9,459 bases of DNA from JAHIVB01 sp964574705 (GCA_964574705.1 CAZNOO010000036.1:1-9459); one strand, 5' to 3'; shown: positions 1-7,633, counted from the stretch's first letter. Made by a program: numbers and translations. Notes: generated by a model not told the origin, from the sequence alone.

Positions 1-41
1 GCCTTGAGAGGGCGGTGAGTTAACCGTTTCTCCAACGGGCC
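1..41 (-). tRNA. tRNA-Glu(CTC), 5' half, cut by window edge
   Basis: On the minus strand the sequence begins GGCCCGT (acceptor 5' strand), then TG, a D-stem GAG...CTC around a GGTTAA-type D-loop, then anticodon stem CCGCC, loop CTCTCAA and the start of the closing strand GGC. The anticodon is CTC (plus-strand 6-8), reading GAG Glu codons. The 5' half closely resembles the Bacillus-type tRNA-Glu that I recall. The variable loop, T-arm and 3' end lie beyond position 1. The tRNA 5' end is 12 nt after the gltX stop and no terminator lies between them, so it is probably transcribed with gltX and released by RNase P. Confidence 0.88.
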
Positions 42-53
42 GAGATTCAGCCT

Positions 54-1706
54 TTATAGAAGGCTGATTACTTTTTCAATTCTTGCTTTAATTTTTGCTT
101 CTCCCATGATCTTTAACACATAGTAGAAATTTGGTGTTGATTTTCTAGCTGATACTGCAATTCGAATAATCTCTGCGAAGTCTCCGATATGACCAAGGTA
201 TTGCTCTGGATTCTTCTTATAGTCTTTAGGACGTTCTGCATAATTTAAAGTGCTTGCAATTGTTTTTAAATTTGCAAACCATTCTTCTTCTGAAAGATTC
301 AACCCCGGATTTTTAAGAAAGGCATTAAGAACATTCTTGATGTCTTGTGGTGTGAACCTTTCGTTAAAAGGCAAAGTTTCTTTCAATGAAACATTATAAT
401 ACTCATCATACATAAAGTCAATGATTGGAAAAATGTCAGAGAATTTTTCGTAATCTTTTCTCGGCTTTTCTCCACCACGTTCAATGTTTAGAAGTGCTTC
501 AAATTGGTCAAAGTTAGATTCAATTGCCTTTTGGAAAGAGGAATCATAGACTTTCGCCCATTCATAAGCATTTGTTGCAATAGTGTTGGCATCCATATTT
601 CCAAGCGTTTCTTTTGAAATAGATCTGATTTTTTCAAGATCAAACAAAGCTCCATCTAAACTCATTTTGTCGAATGACAAATGAAAATCAAAAATATCTG
701 CAACTGGATTTTGCAGTCTCCATTCCTCAAAATTCGTGTTTGCGATGGTCATCAAGTATTCAAGGAATCCTTCAATTGGATATCCTTTTTCCAAGAAATA
801 TTTAACACTTGCCTCTTCATCTTTTCTTTTGGATAACTTTCTTCTCTTGCCGTCATCCATTTTCATGATTACGGGCAAATGTGCAAATTCAGGCCTTTTC
901 CATCCTACAGTGTCAAACAGTTGCAAGTGAATGGGAACTGATGGCATCCATTCTTCTCCTCTGGTTACGTGAGTCGTTCTCATAAAGTGATCATCAACCA
1001 AATGAGCAAAATGATAGGTGGGAAGCTTATCGCCTTTCATGATGACGATGTCTTGAACGTTTTCAGGGAATTCAATGTGTCCGCGGATGCAGTCATCAAA
1101 CCCGATACGGTTTGTTTCGTCTCCAGGAGATTTAAAACGAATGACATAGTCTTGATTGCTTTCAACTTTTTGAATCATTTCTTCTACAGATAATTTCCGA
1201 CAGACTGCATACTCTCCATAATATCCAGGATTCAATTTCAACGCTTCTTGTTTATTACGAATCTCATCCAACTCTTCATGAGTACAGAAGCAAGGATATG
1301 CGATTCCTCTAATGATCAAATCTTTGATGACGATATCATAGATCCATTTGCGTTCGCTTTGAACATAAGGCCCATATGCGCCACCTACTATAAAACTTTC
1401 ATTAGGTGTCACGCCGAAGATGCTTAGTTCTTGAAGAACCTTGTCTCCAGAACCTTCGATTTCTCTTTTTTGATCAGTATCTTCAATTCTGACAAAAAAG
1501 ACGCCTTCAGATTGCTTCGCGAAGCGCCAAGATACCATCGAGGCAAAAAGAGAACCTGTATGTAAGAACCCTGTAGGTGATGGCGCAAACCGTGTTACCA
1601 TCGCTCCAACTTTTAAATTTCTTTCAGGAAACATCTTTTCCAAATCTACAATTGTCTGAGTCACTTTTGGAAAGATTAAACGAGCTAATTTTTCTAAGTT
1701 TTGCAT
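54..1706 (-). CDS. gltX: Glutamate--tRNA ligase (GluRS), long 550-aa type
   Basis: Cytoplasmic class I aminoacyl-tRNA synthetase that charges tRNA-Glu with glutamate. In most Firmicutes-like bacteria the enzyme also makes Glu-tRNA-Gln for the amidotransferase; that is family knowledge, not visible here. The HIGH motif is HTGS at residues 49-52, inside RFAPSPTGFLHTGSL. The KMSKS motif is KLSKR at 290-294. A zinc-knuckle-like set of cysteines is seen at C139, C141 and C169. About 35 residues precede the Rossmann core, and the 550-aa total is longer than the usual 470-490; I recall this N-terminal form from clostridial and related GluRS. The ATG at 1706 has GAGG about 8 nt upstream. The gene is divergent from the MFS exporter and followed 12 nt later by tRNA-Glu(CTC). 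No frameshift or missing motif is seen. Confidence 0.96.
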   Translation of the reverse strand: MQNLEKLARLIFPKVTQTIVDLEKMFPERNLKVGAMVTRFAPSPTGFLHTGSLFASMVSWRFAKQSEGVFFVRIEDTDQKREIEGSGDKVLQELSIFGVTPNESFIVGGAYGPYVQSERKWIYDIVIKDLIIRGIAYPCFCTHEELDEIRNKQEALKLNPGYYGEYAVCRKLSVEEMIQKVESNQDYVIRFKSPGDETNRIGFDDCIRGHIEFPENVQDIVIMKGDKLPTYHFAHLVDDHFMRTTHVTRGEEWMPSVPIHLQLFDTVGWKRPEFAHLPVIMKMDDGKRRKLSKRKDEEASVKYFLEKGYPIEGFLEYLMTIANTNFEEWRLQNPVADIFDFHLSFDKMSLDGALFDLEKIRSISKETLGNMDANTIATNAYEWAKVYDSSFQKAIESNFDQFEALLNIERGGEKPRKDYEKFSDIFPIIDFMYDEYYNVSLKETLPFNERFTPQDIKNVLNAFLKNPGLNLSEEEWFANLKTIASTLNYAERPKDYKKNPEQYLGHIGDFAEIIRIAVSARKSTPNFYYVLKIMGEAKIKARIEKVISLL

Positions 1707-1734
1707 GGGTAATACCTCATTTCAATTCATTAAC

Positions 1735-1763
1735 ATCATATCATAAATATAGATATTTTTCCA
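1735..1763 (-). promoter_or_regulatory. Putative gltX promoter (extended -10)
   Basis: On the minus strand TGATATGAT (plus 1735-1743) gives an extended -10, TG-A-TATGAT. A weak -35, TGGAAA (plus 1758-1763), is 17 nt upstream. The -10 lies about 30 nt before the gltX ATG. The assignment rests on motif match and position only. Confidence 0.5.
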
Positions 1764-1789
1764 TATAAAAATGCTGAAAAAGAATGAGA

Positions 1790-1818
1790 TTGACAAAGCG
1801 AGAATTCTCGAATAAAAT
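1790..1818 (+). promoter_or_regulatory. Promoter of the MFS exporter with palindromic spacer
   Basis: TTGACA (1790-1795) and TAAAAT (1813-1818) are separated by exactly 17 nt, a near-consensus vegetative promoter. The spacer contains the perfect 12-bp palindrome CGAGAATTCTCG (1799-1810), placed where a bound repressor would block RNA polymerase. The promoter is 29 nt from the exporter start codon. No regulator gene is adjacent in the window. Confidence 0.75.
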
Positions 1819-1846
1819 GGTACTATCAAGTATGTGAGGTGGACGA

Positions 1847-3166
1847 ATGCACTTGCTCAAGAAAAACAAAAGTTTTGCGCTTCTCTTTTTCGGAAGTTTA
1901 GTATCCGAAATCGGAAACGTTCTTTACGGATTTGCAATTGCACTCTATATCTTAAGCGTGACTGGGTCCGCAGGGTCCATGGCTGTTTTTATGGCAGTAA
2001 GCACAGCGGTCAGAGTCCTATCAAGCCCGCTTGCAGGTGTATTGGTAGATAAGTTAGATAGAATCAAGATTGTGTACATGACGGATTTCATCAGAGCGGG
2101 TCTATTTTTAACCGGTGGATTGTTAATGGCAAGTAACTGGGGATCTTCTCAAATCATCATCATGCTTTATGTCATGTCGATTCTTTCGAGTTTTAACGGT
2201 TCTTTCTTCGGTACAGCAGTAACTGCTGCCGTTCCTGAAATCGTTGGTCTAGAGAACTTACAAGCCGCAAATAGCGCACAGTCCGTTGTTGGAAGTTTTC
2301 AAACGATTATCGGTGTTTTGCTTGGCGCGATCGTCTATTCTTTCTTTGGATTGATGTGGGTTCTCATCATCAATGGATTCACTTTCCTTTTATCGGCAAT
2401 TTCCGAAATGTTCATTAAAACACCCTATAAAGAAGAGGCTCATTCGAACCTAGTTCATCATGAGGACGATAAATCTTTTAAAGCGGGCGTCAAGTACTTG
2501 CTAACACAAAAAGGGCTTCCTACATTACTTATTTTCATACTTTTCATCAATTTTGCTATCACTCCACTTTTCAATGTTGGAATTCCTTATTACTTCAATA
2601 CTTTAATGGAAAGAGATCCGATTGAACTTGCTCTTGTCGATGTCGTATTCGCTGTCGCAATGTTGGTTGCGGGTGTCATCATCGGTATGATAAAAATAAA
2701 ATCTTCAAATCGAGTCATCAAAATCTCAATGTCATTCTTGACTCTCTTATTTGTAGGCATTGCCTTATTGATTTATATCCAACAAAAAGGCGTAATCTCA
2801 TACTGGTTATTCTACGGGCTTCTTCTATTTATTAATGGGCTAATTGGAATTAATATCATTTTCGTCAACGTTCCTGTCAATACCGGAATGGTGAAAGCCG
2901 TCGATGCAAATTACAGAGGAAGGGTCTTCGCAATCACTGGTGCTATTTCGCAAATCGCAATTCCATTTGCTCAAATCATTGGCGGTCTTATCATTGACTC
3001 CTATGGAATTATCATGCTTGGATTGTTTTGTTCAGTCATGATTTTGATTCCATCTATCGCATTTGTCTTTAGCAAGAACTTGACAAAGTTCTTTGACAAT
3101 CTCGATAAAGTAGGAGCTTCTACATCACAAGATTCAGAGTCACAAATGAATGAAGCCACTTCGTAA
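1847..3166 (+). CDS. MFS efflux transporter (DHA3/macrolide-exporter-like)
   Basis: A 439-aa polytopic inner-membrane protein with about twelve hydrophobic segments and a longer hydrophilic central loop near residues 190-215 (TPYKEEAHSNLVHHEDDKSF), the usual 6+6 MFS layout. MFS motif A is visible after helix 2 as GVLVDKLDRIKIV, with G64, D68, D71 and R72. The overall look (short N-terminus, SLVSEIGNVLYGFA in helix 1) matches the DHA3-type exporters of low-GC Gram-positives, which expel drugs such as macrolides or other hydrophobic compounds. The substrate cannot be read from the sequence. The ATG follows AGGTGG at 4-5 nt. The C-terminal tail is soluble and Ser/Asp rich. It has its own strong promoter with a palindrome. 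No terminator hairpin is seen after the stop, so some readthrough into the kinase gene is possible. Confidence 0.85.
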   Translation: MHLLKKNKSFALLFFGSLVSEIGNVLYGFAIALYILSVTGSAGSMAVFMAVSTAVRVLSSPLAGVLVDKLDRIKIVYMTDFIRAGLFLTGGLLMASNWGSSQIIIMLYVMSILSSFNGSFFGTAVTAAVPEIVGLENLQAANSAQSVVGSFQTIIGVLLGAIVYSFFGLMWVLIINGFTFLLSAISEMFIKTPYKEEAHSNLVHHEDDKSFKAGVKYLLTQKGLPTLLIFILFINFAITPLFNVGIPYYFNTLMERDPIELALVDVVFAVAMLVAGVIIGMIKIKSSNRVIKISMSFLTLLFVGIALLIYIQQKGVISYWLFYGLLLFINGLIGINIIFVNVPVNTGMVKAVDANYRGRVFAITGAISQIAIPFAQIIGGLIIDSYGIIMLGLFCSVMILIPSIAFVFSKNLTKFFDNLDKVGASTSQDSESQMNEATS

Positions 3167-3204
3167 GAAAGTTTGACGGTTTACTAGAACAAACAGATTA
3201 TTTT

Positions 3205-3219
3205 TGATATACTATATCA
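3205..3219 (+). promoter_or_regulatory. Putative kinase promoter with overlapping dyad
   Basis: TGATATACT (3205-3213) is an extended -10 (TG-A-TATACT). The -35 position 17 nt upstream (TAGAAC, 3185-3190) is poor, as expected for an extended -10 promoter. The hexamer sits inside a dyad TGATAT-act-ATATCA (3205-3219), a possible small operator. A TTGACG at 3173 is badly spaced for this -10. Confidence 0.5.
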
Positions 3220-3252
3220 TGAGAAATGATTCAACTCATAAAAGGAGTACAA

Positions 3253-4383
3253 ATGGACACAAAAAAGATGGTACTTGCAAATGCCTTAAAACAGAAAAAC
3301 CCTGCAACAAAAAAGATGGTCGTGGGATTCGATGGATTCATCGACGAAATCATTCATGCAGTTGATAAACGACTTGATTCAGAGACCTTTAGTCGAATTG
3401 AGACCATTGAAAGCCTTGCGAAAAGGATCGAGAGAGCCAGTGGGCTTTCAACTAATATTGAACTCGTTCCAATTACAAAGAAAATCGGTGGAAACGGCCC
3501 GATTATGTGTAATGCTCTTGCAAAACACGACGCTTCAATTACATATCTTGGTGCCCTTGGAACCCCAGTAATTGACGAGGTGTTTCATGCAATGCCTAGT
3601 AATGTCAAACTCGTTTCCTTCGCAAATAGCGGACATACAGATGCACTTGAATTTGACGATGGAAAATTATTACTTGGAAAAATGGTTTCCTTAAATGAAG
3701 TCAATTATGAGAACCTCATTTCAACTTATGGAATAGACGAATTGGTAAAACTTCTTTCTGAAACAGACTTGTTCGCAACCGTCAACTGGTCGATGCTTCC
3801 GCATATGACTGAGTTATGGAAAAAGTTGCTTTCAGATATCCTTCCAAAGATGCCAATAAAAAAAGAACTGCCAGTCTTGTTTGTTGACATCGCCGATCCG
3901 GAAAAAAGAGAAGACGATGAAATCATTGAAGCTTTGGATTTGTTAAAACAATTTAAATCTCGTTTTAAAGTCGTTTTAGGTTTAAACAAGAAAGAAGCTT
4001 ATGACGTTGCAAATGTTCTTGATTTATTTGACGATGAGTCTTTAGAACATATGCAGGTGTCTCTTGAAGATTTGACCCAGGCTCTCTATCAATATTTAAA
4101 GATTGACGCTGTTGTTGTTCATCCAGTGGACAGATCTTGTACTGTAATTGATTCTGTCTATTATGAAGAAACGGGACCTTATGTTAAAAAACCAAAACTT
4201 ACAACAGGAGCCGGTGATAACTTTAATGCAGGATATGTCCTAGGACTTATGCTTGGACTTACTCCTGATCAAGCACTTTTAACCGGAATGTCTACAAGTG
4301 GATATTATGTGCGTAACGCAAGTAGCCCAAAATTCAACGAATTGATTCAATTCATTGAAGACTGGGCAAATGACTTGGTATAA
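3253..4383 (+). CDS. PfkB/ribokinase-family sugar or nucleoside kinase
   Basis: Predicted cytoplasmic ATP-dependent kinase of the PfkB superfamily, 376 aa from the chosen start. The C-terminal signature is TTGAGDNFNAG (residues 317-327), with G319-A-G321 as anion hole and D322 as likely catalytic base. The N-terminal substrate side shows GFDGFIDEI (25-33) and a glycine motif KIGGNGP (77-83). A mid-protein DIADPEKRE segment (212-220) is also seen. At 376 aa it is longer than typical ribokinases (about 300-320), so it has extra segments, probably around residues 40-70 and 175-215. The substrate is unknown. A start at 3226 would add 9 codons, but AAAGGAG at 3241-3247 sits 5 nt before ATG 3253 and would lie inside the longer frame, so 3253 is preferred. 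The small membrane-protein gene follows after 21 bp. Confidence 0.85.
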   Translation: MDTKKMVLANALKQKNPATKKMVVGFDGFIDEIIHAVDKRLDSETFSRIETIESLAKRIERASGLSTNIELVPITKKIGGNGPIMCNALAKHDASITYLGALGTPVIDEVFHAMPSNVKLVSFANSGHTDALEFDDGKLLLGKMVSLNEVNYENLISTYGIDELVKLLSETDLFATVNWSMLPHMTELWKKLLSDILPKMPIKKELPVLFVDIADPEKREDDEIIEALDLLKQFKSRFKVVLGLNKKEAYDVANVLDLFDDESLEHMQVSLEDLTQALYQYLKIDAVVVHPVDRSCTVIDSVYYEETGPYVKKPKLTTGAGDNFNAGYVLGLMLGLTPDQALLTGMSTSGYYVRNASSPKFNELIQFIEDWANDLV

Positions 4384-4404
4384 AAAATAGAGAGAGGTGT
4401 AGAA

Positions 4405-4620
4405 ATGGATAGTTATGTTAGTTTGATTGATGGATTTCCATTATGGCTTAGAGTAGTACTCGCAATACCTGGAATTAACAATCTGGTATACGGTATCTAC
4501 AGAATTGCAAAAGGAAGATTGATTATCGGTATTCTTTGGATTATTTTCGGAGGATGGATTCTCAGTTTAATCGACATTTACACATTACTTACAAAAGGCA
4601 AAATTACATTTTTAGTTTAG
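4405..4620 (+). CDS. Small two-helix membrane protein (TM2-like), unknown function
   Basis: A 71-aa protein with two hydrophobic segments (about residues 12-32 and 38-60) joined by a short basic turn, YRIAKGR. The C-terminal half, ending in a helix with SLIDIYTLLTKGK, resembles the end of TM2-type domains (a small Gly/Trp-rich hairpin finishing in WxxDxxxLxxxGK), but the similarity is from memory and weak. It is preceded by AGAGAGGTG 5 nt from the ATG and lies 21 bp after the kinase stop, so the two are very likely one transcript. A strong hairpin terminator follows 11 bp after the TAG stop. The good ribosome site, operon position and terminator make it a real gene. Its role and any link to the kinase are unknown. 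Confidence 0.75.
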   Translation: MDSYVSLIDGFPLWLRVVLAIPGINNLVYGIYRIAKGRLIIGILWIIFGGWILSLIDIYTLLTKGKITFLV

Positions 4621-4631
4621 TTACACGAAAA

Positions 4632-4660
4632 GCGTGAGTCGATTGGACTCACGCATTTTT
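4632..4660. terminator. Bidirectional rho-independent terminator
   Basis: Perfect 9-bp stem GCGTGAGTC / GACTCACGC (4632-4640 and 4646-4654) with loop GATTG, followed by ATTTTT on the plus strand and TTTTC on the minus strand. It sits between the convergent small membrane protein (stop 4620) and the permease (stop 4662), and can end both transcripts. Confidence 0.9.
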
Positions 4661-4661
4661 A

Positions 4662-5951
4662 TTATTCTTTGACTACTTCGATCTTTTTCTTCTTCCAATT
4701 GGAATGAAGAATGAGATTCAATATGATTCCAACCAGTGCAGCCAAACTCATTCCACTTAAAGATACAGAGTCATTCAGTTGAATAGAAGCGCCACCCAGA
4801 CCGATGACCAGCATCGCTCCAACGATAATCAAGTTCTTCATTTCTTCCATGTTGACCTTGGCTTCCACAAGCACTTTAACTCCATTGGCAGCAATCAATC
4901 CGTATAGTACAATCGTAATTCCGCCCAGAACGCCATTTGGTATGCTTAAGATAAAGGCTTGTATATAACCAAAGAATCCAAGCATGATTGCAAAAACAGC
5001 AGCAAGCCCTGTAACCCAGACACTCGCAATTCTTGTCATCGCAACAACACCTGTATTTTCACCATAAGTCGTATTTGCAGGTCCACCAAGTGCAGCACTG
5101 ACAAAAGTCGCAACTCCGTCACCAAACAATGTATTATCAAGCCCTGGATCTTGTAATAAGTCTCTGCCTATAATCTGGCTTAACACAGTATGATTGCCGA
5201 TATGTTCCGCAATCGTCACAAATGCAATAGGGCTAAACATCAATACTGCCGTAAAATTGGCCTGATAAGTTCCAACAACACGGAAATCCGGAAGTGTAAA
5301 GAATGATACGCCAGAGAATACAGAACTGAAATTGACAACACCTAAAGCTAAAGAAGCGACATATCCAACAAGGATTGCTATCAAGAAGGGAATGATTTTT
5401 AACAGTCCTTTTGTGTAAATACTAATGACGATAACCGTCACAAATGTAATCAGTGCAATCAAGGGAGCCTCAAAGCCTGAACTTCCATTTAATCCAGCAC
5501 TGTTGATTGCAACAGGCGCTAGTACAAGTCCAATAATCATAATCATTGGTCCAACGACAACGGGAGGAAGAATTTTTTTAATCCATTCTTTTCCTGCAAA
5601 CTTAATGATAATTCCGACGATAACATAAATGATACCAACGGCCATCAACCCAAAATAAGCTGCACTAAAGTCTTTTGTTCCATCCAAGTTTGTAACTGTG
5701 GATGCCTGTATTGCGATAATGAATGCAAAACTGCTTCCTAAAAACACAGGAGCTTTTGCTTTCGTAAAGAATATGTAGATTAGAGTTCCGATTCCGCTCG
5801 CGATAAGCGTTACACCAACAGGAAGTCCAGTTAAAATTGGAACCAACACGGTTGCGCTAAACATCGCAAACACATGTTGCAAACTCAAGAAAATCCATGT
5901 AGATATTTTTTTCGGCCTTTCGTGTACATCCAGTATAAGTCGATCGTTCAT
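4662..5951 (-). CDS. Uracil/xanthine-type permease (NCS2/NAT family)
   Basis: A 429-aa inner-membrane nucleobase symporter, UraA/PyrP-like, of the normal family length (about 14 hydrophobic segments). Family signatures are QHVFAMFSATVLVP (residues 25-38), SSFAF (73-77), AEHIGNH (248-254) and TTYGENTGVVAMTR (294-307). E249 and E298 align with the substrate-binding glutamates of E. coli UraA (E241 and E290). The position of UraA H245 is asparagine here (N253), so uracil is the likeliest substrate but xanthine or another base is possible. The ATG at 5951 follows GGAGG at 6 nt. The gene is monocistronic, with no pyr gene beside it. The 5' leader is short, with no room for a riboswitch or PyrR attenuator between the putative -10 and the start. 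Confidence 0.92.
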   Translation of the reverse strand: MNDRLILDVHERPKKISTWIFLSLQHVFAMFSATVLVPILTGLPVGVTLIASGIGTLIYIFFTKAKAPVFLGSSFAFIIAIQASTVTNLDGTKDFSAAYFGLMAVGIIYVIVGIIIKFAGKEWIKKILPPVVVGPMIMIIGLVLAPVAINSAGLNGSSGFEAPLIALITFVTVIVISIYTKGLLKIIPFLIAILVGYVASLALGVVNFSSVFSGVSFFTLPDFRVVGTYQANFTAVLMFSPIAFVTIAEHIGNHTVLSQIIGRDLLQDPGLDNTLFGDGVATFVSAALGGPANTTYGENTGVVAMTRIASVWVTGLAAVFAIMLGFFGYIQAFILSIPNGVLGGITIVLYGLIAANGVKVLVEAKVNMEEMKNLIIVGAMLVIGLGGASIQLNDSVSLSGMSLAALVGIILNLILHSNWKKKKIEVVKE

Positions 5952-5996
5952 TCAAATCCTCCAATGTAAGTATCATTTTAAAAGTGACGTATTTCA

Positions 5997-6002
5997 ATTA
6001 TA
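5997..6002 (-). promoter_or_regulatory. -10 element of the permease promoter
   Basis: A consensus TATAAT on the minus strand, about 46 nt before the permease ATG. No good -35 is found at 16-18 nt; TCGACA is present but far too close. The call rests on the perfect -10 and its position. Confidence 0.5.
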
Positions 6003-6040
6003 CTATATTTGTCGATAGGAATAAAGTGCAATATTGTAAA

Positions 6041-6064
6041 ATGAAGTCCCCGAAAGGACTTCAT
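6041..6064 (-). terminator. Hairpin terminator after the four-helix membrane protein
   Basis: Perfect 9-bp inverted repeat ATGAAGTCC / GGACTTCAT (6041-6049 and 6056-6064) with a 6-nt loop. On the minus strand it is followed by TTTTAC, a short U-tract. It lies 14 bp after the stop of the gene at 6078 and before the permease promoter, so it probably insulates the two. Confidence 0.7.
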
Positions 6065-6077
6065 AAGTTAATTTTTT

Positions 6078-6494
6078 TTACATTAATCCGAATAGGCCAA
6101 GTACGCCAGACGTTATTGCAAAGAATCCAACGCCAATATATAAAAGATAGAACCCTTTTTTCCCAATCAATTGTATATATTCATTATCTGGATATTTCTT
6201 GAATAAAATATTCGTCAGTATTGGAGATAGTCCAATACAAATGATTCCAAATGCCAAGAATATAACTGAAGACGCTACTGACTGTGATGACTCGGGATGA
6301 TAGAATTCAATGAGGTGAAGGGCTACCAAAGCCCCTATTGAAACAAAGACGACTCCAAACAAAAAGATGATGACTTTTAAAATCAGCTCCAATGAACTAG
6401 ATTCATATTTCATCGCAATCAACTTCGCAAAAGTCTGAGATATCGTAATGATAAATAACCCCACTAGCATCAATAAAATACCTTGTCCCATCAT
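6078..6494 (-). CDS. Four-helix integral membrane protein, unknown function
   Basis: A 138-aa, strongly hydrophobic protein with four predicted transmembrane segments at about residues 5-27, 38-63, 74-97 and 112-136, and no extracellular or catalytic domain. The first loop has KYESSSLE, the second HPESSQ and the third KKYPDNEYIQ. I do not recognise the family. The two leading ATG codons (6494 and 6491) are both possible; AAGGAG (plus 6500-6505) is 5 nt from the first, which is favoured. Its own extended -10 promoter lies upstream and a hairpin terminator follows, so it seems to be a single-gene unit between the lipoprotein gene and the permease. Confidence 0.75.
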   Translation of the reverse strand: MMGQGILLMLVGLFIITISQTFAKLIAMKYESSSLELILKVIIFLFGVVFVSIGALVALHLIEFYHPESSQSVASSVIFLAFGIICIGLSPILTNILFKKYPDNEYIQLIGKKGFYLLYIGVGFFAITSGVLGLFGLM

Positions 6495-6523
6495 TGGTTC
6501 TCCTTAATACAGTCTTCCATTAA

Positions 6524-6532
6524 AGTATATCA
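6524..6532 (-). promoter_or_regulatory. Extended -10 promoter of the four-helix membrane protein
   Basis: The minus strand reads TGATATACT, identical to the extended -10 of the kinase gene. The -35 position is weak (TTTCAA, 17 nt upstream). It lies about 30 nt upstream of the start codon. Confidence 0.5.
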
Positions 6533-6583
6533 TCGTAAAACGAATTTTGAAAGTATAACCCTATTTCTATTTGAATAATCAGT

Positions 6584-6608
6584 AAAAGCATCCAATTTGG
6601 ATGCTTTT
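6584..6608. terminator. Bidirectional terminator after the lipoprotein gene
   Basis: Perfect 11-bp inverted repeat AAAAGCATCCA / TGGATGCTTTT with a 3-nt loop. A run of T leaves the stem on either strand. It lies 55 bp downstream of the lipoprotein stop (minus strand). Confidence 0.88.
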
Positions 6609-6663
6609 ATATCAATATGCAATAAAGTGCATGATGATTAAAACTACATAACCATCAACGAAA

Positions 6664-7512
6664 CTAACTGTTTTGTTCTGGCGTAATGTTTTTTGTTTTC
6701 AAAATAATTTTACGTGCTTTCTTTTTGCGATAAATTACCAATACGATGAAGACGATAACCCCTATCAACAATGCAAATGGAAATATTGTCGCAATGACAA
6801 TGAACATACCGTCGAAAAAGGAAATGAGACCATTCCATCCATCCAAAAATGCATTTCCAAGTCGGTTAAAGAATGGAGAATTAGACACAATCGTACTGCC
6901 ATAGAATTTCAAGACTACTTCGCTATATTCAGCTAAACTGTCAAATTCATTCAATGTGCCGTTCAATTCTTGCAGTTCTACTTCTATGTTCGATATCTCT
7001 CTGTTAATGGTAATCATTTCTGAAAGTGAAGCTTGATCATATAATTCAATTAACCGAGCAAGTTGCGCTTCCAAAGCCAATATCCTATTTGATGCATCCT
7101 GATATTGAAGTGAAATGTCCGTTCCAACTTTTTGATAGGATCTTAAGGTGAATTCGTTTTCAAGACTATCAATAAATTCATCCAAACGTTCTGTTTTAAT
7201 CCTGATAACATAGGATTGAAAACTTGAATTGATGATTTCTTCATCGAACCATTCATCTGAATTCATCAGGCTTTTCAATGTAGCAGATGCAGTGTCGAGA
7301 CTCCTTACATCAAATGAAATGTCCACTTTATAAACGATTTTTCTTTCCGGTGTTGTTTCCTCTTCGTCAAGAATGGCCAAACTGTAAGAGCTGTATTCAT
7401 TGTACCCAGACCCTGTACTCTCATAGACTGTTGAGAGTGATTGTTGAGCACAGCCAGTAAAAAAGAGCAAACTAATGATAATGAACCCTGAAACTAAAAC
7501 TTTCTTTAACAT
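6664..7512 (-). CDS. DUF4349-like membrane lipoprotein
   Basis: A 282-aa secreted, lipid-anchored protein. The N-terminus is a type II signal peptide: KK at 3-4, a hydrophobic core, then lipobox FFTG-C with C21 as the acylated cysteine. A beta-type domain (about 57-130, starting ERKIVYKVDISFDV) is followed by a probable coiled coil (about 135-190, many Leu/Glu heptads), a short segment SEVVLKFYGS, and a C-terminal transmembrane helix (about 236-262) ending in a basic YRKKKARK stretch. This order is typical of the DUF4349 family as I know it; its molecular function is unknown. A TTG at 7527 would extend the frame by 5 codons, but GGAGGGG lies 6 nt before the ATG at 7512 and overlaps that extension, so ATG 7512 is chosen. 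It is monocistronic. Confidence 0.83.
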   Translation of the reverse strand: MLKKVLVSGFIIISLLFFTGCAQQSLSTVYESTGSGYNEYSSYSLAILDEEETTPERKIVYKVDISFDVRSLDTASATLKSLMNSDEWFDEEIINSSFQSYVIRIKTERLDEFIDSLENEFTLRSYQKVGTDISLQYQDASNRILALEAQLARLIELYDQASLSEMITINREISNIEVELQELNGTLNEFDSLAEYSEVVLKFYGSTIVSNSPFFNRLGNAFLDGWNGLISFFDGMFIVIATIFPFALLIGVIVFIVLVIYRKKKARKIILKTKNITPEQNS

Positions 7513-7551
7513 ATAATACCCCTCCAAATGTGAATAGTCCTATATTGATAT

Positions 7552-7580
7552 ACAATAAGAATAACTCCTAGTTTTGACAA
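7552..7580 (-). promoter_or_regulatory. Putative promoter of the lipoprotein gene
   Basis: On the minus strand TTGTCA (plus 7575-7580) and TATTGT (plus 7552-7557) are separated by 17 nt. The -35 matches consensus at 5 of 6 positions and the -10 at 4 of 6. It lies about 40 nt upstream of the start codon. Confidence 0.5.
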
Positions 7581-7633
7581 AGATGTGACACAAATAGAAT
7601 TTTATTCATTATTTGTTGAATTAGTATTTAAAC

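Noticed and set aside
3226..3252. Upstream ATG start for the kinase.
   Set aside because: It lacks a ribosome site, and the AAAGGAG that serves ATG 3253 would fall inside the extension. The extra nine residues are not family-like.
5952..5996. Riboswitch or PyrR attenuator in front of the permease.
   Set aside because: The leader between the likely -10 and the start codon is only about 45 nt and contains no terminator/antiterminator pair.
6673..6936. 87-codon plus-strand frame.
   Set aside because: It lies wholly antisense to the lipoprotein gene and encodes a low-complexity Cys/Asn-rich peptide without a ribosome site.
7513..7527. TTG start five codons upstream of the lipoprotein ATG.
   Set aside because: The strong GGAGGGG lies within those codons and is spaced for ATG 7512, which gives a normal lipoprotein signal peptide.
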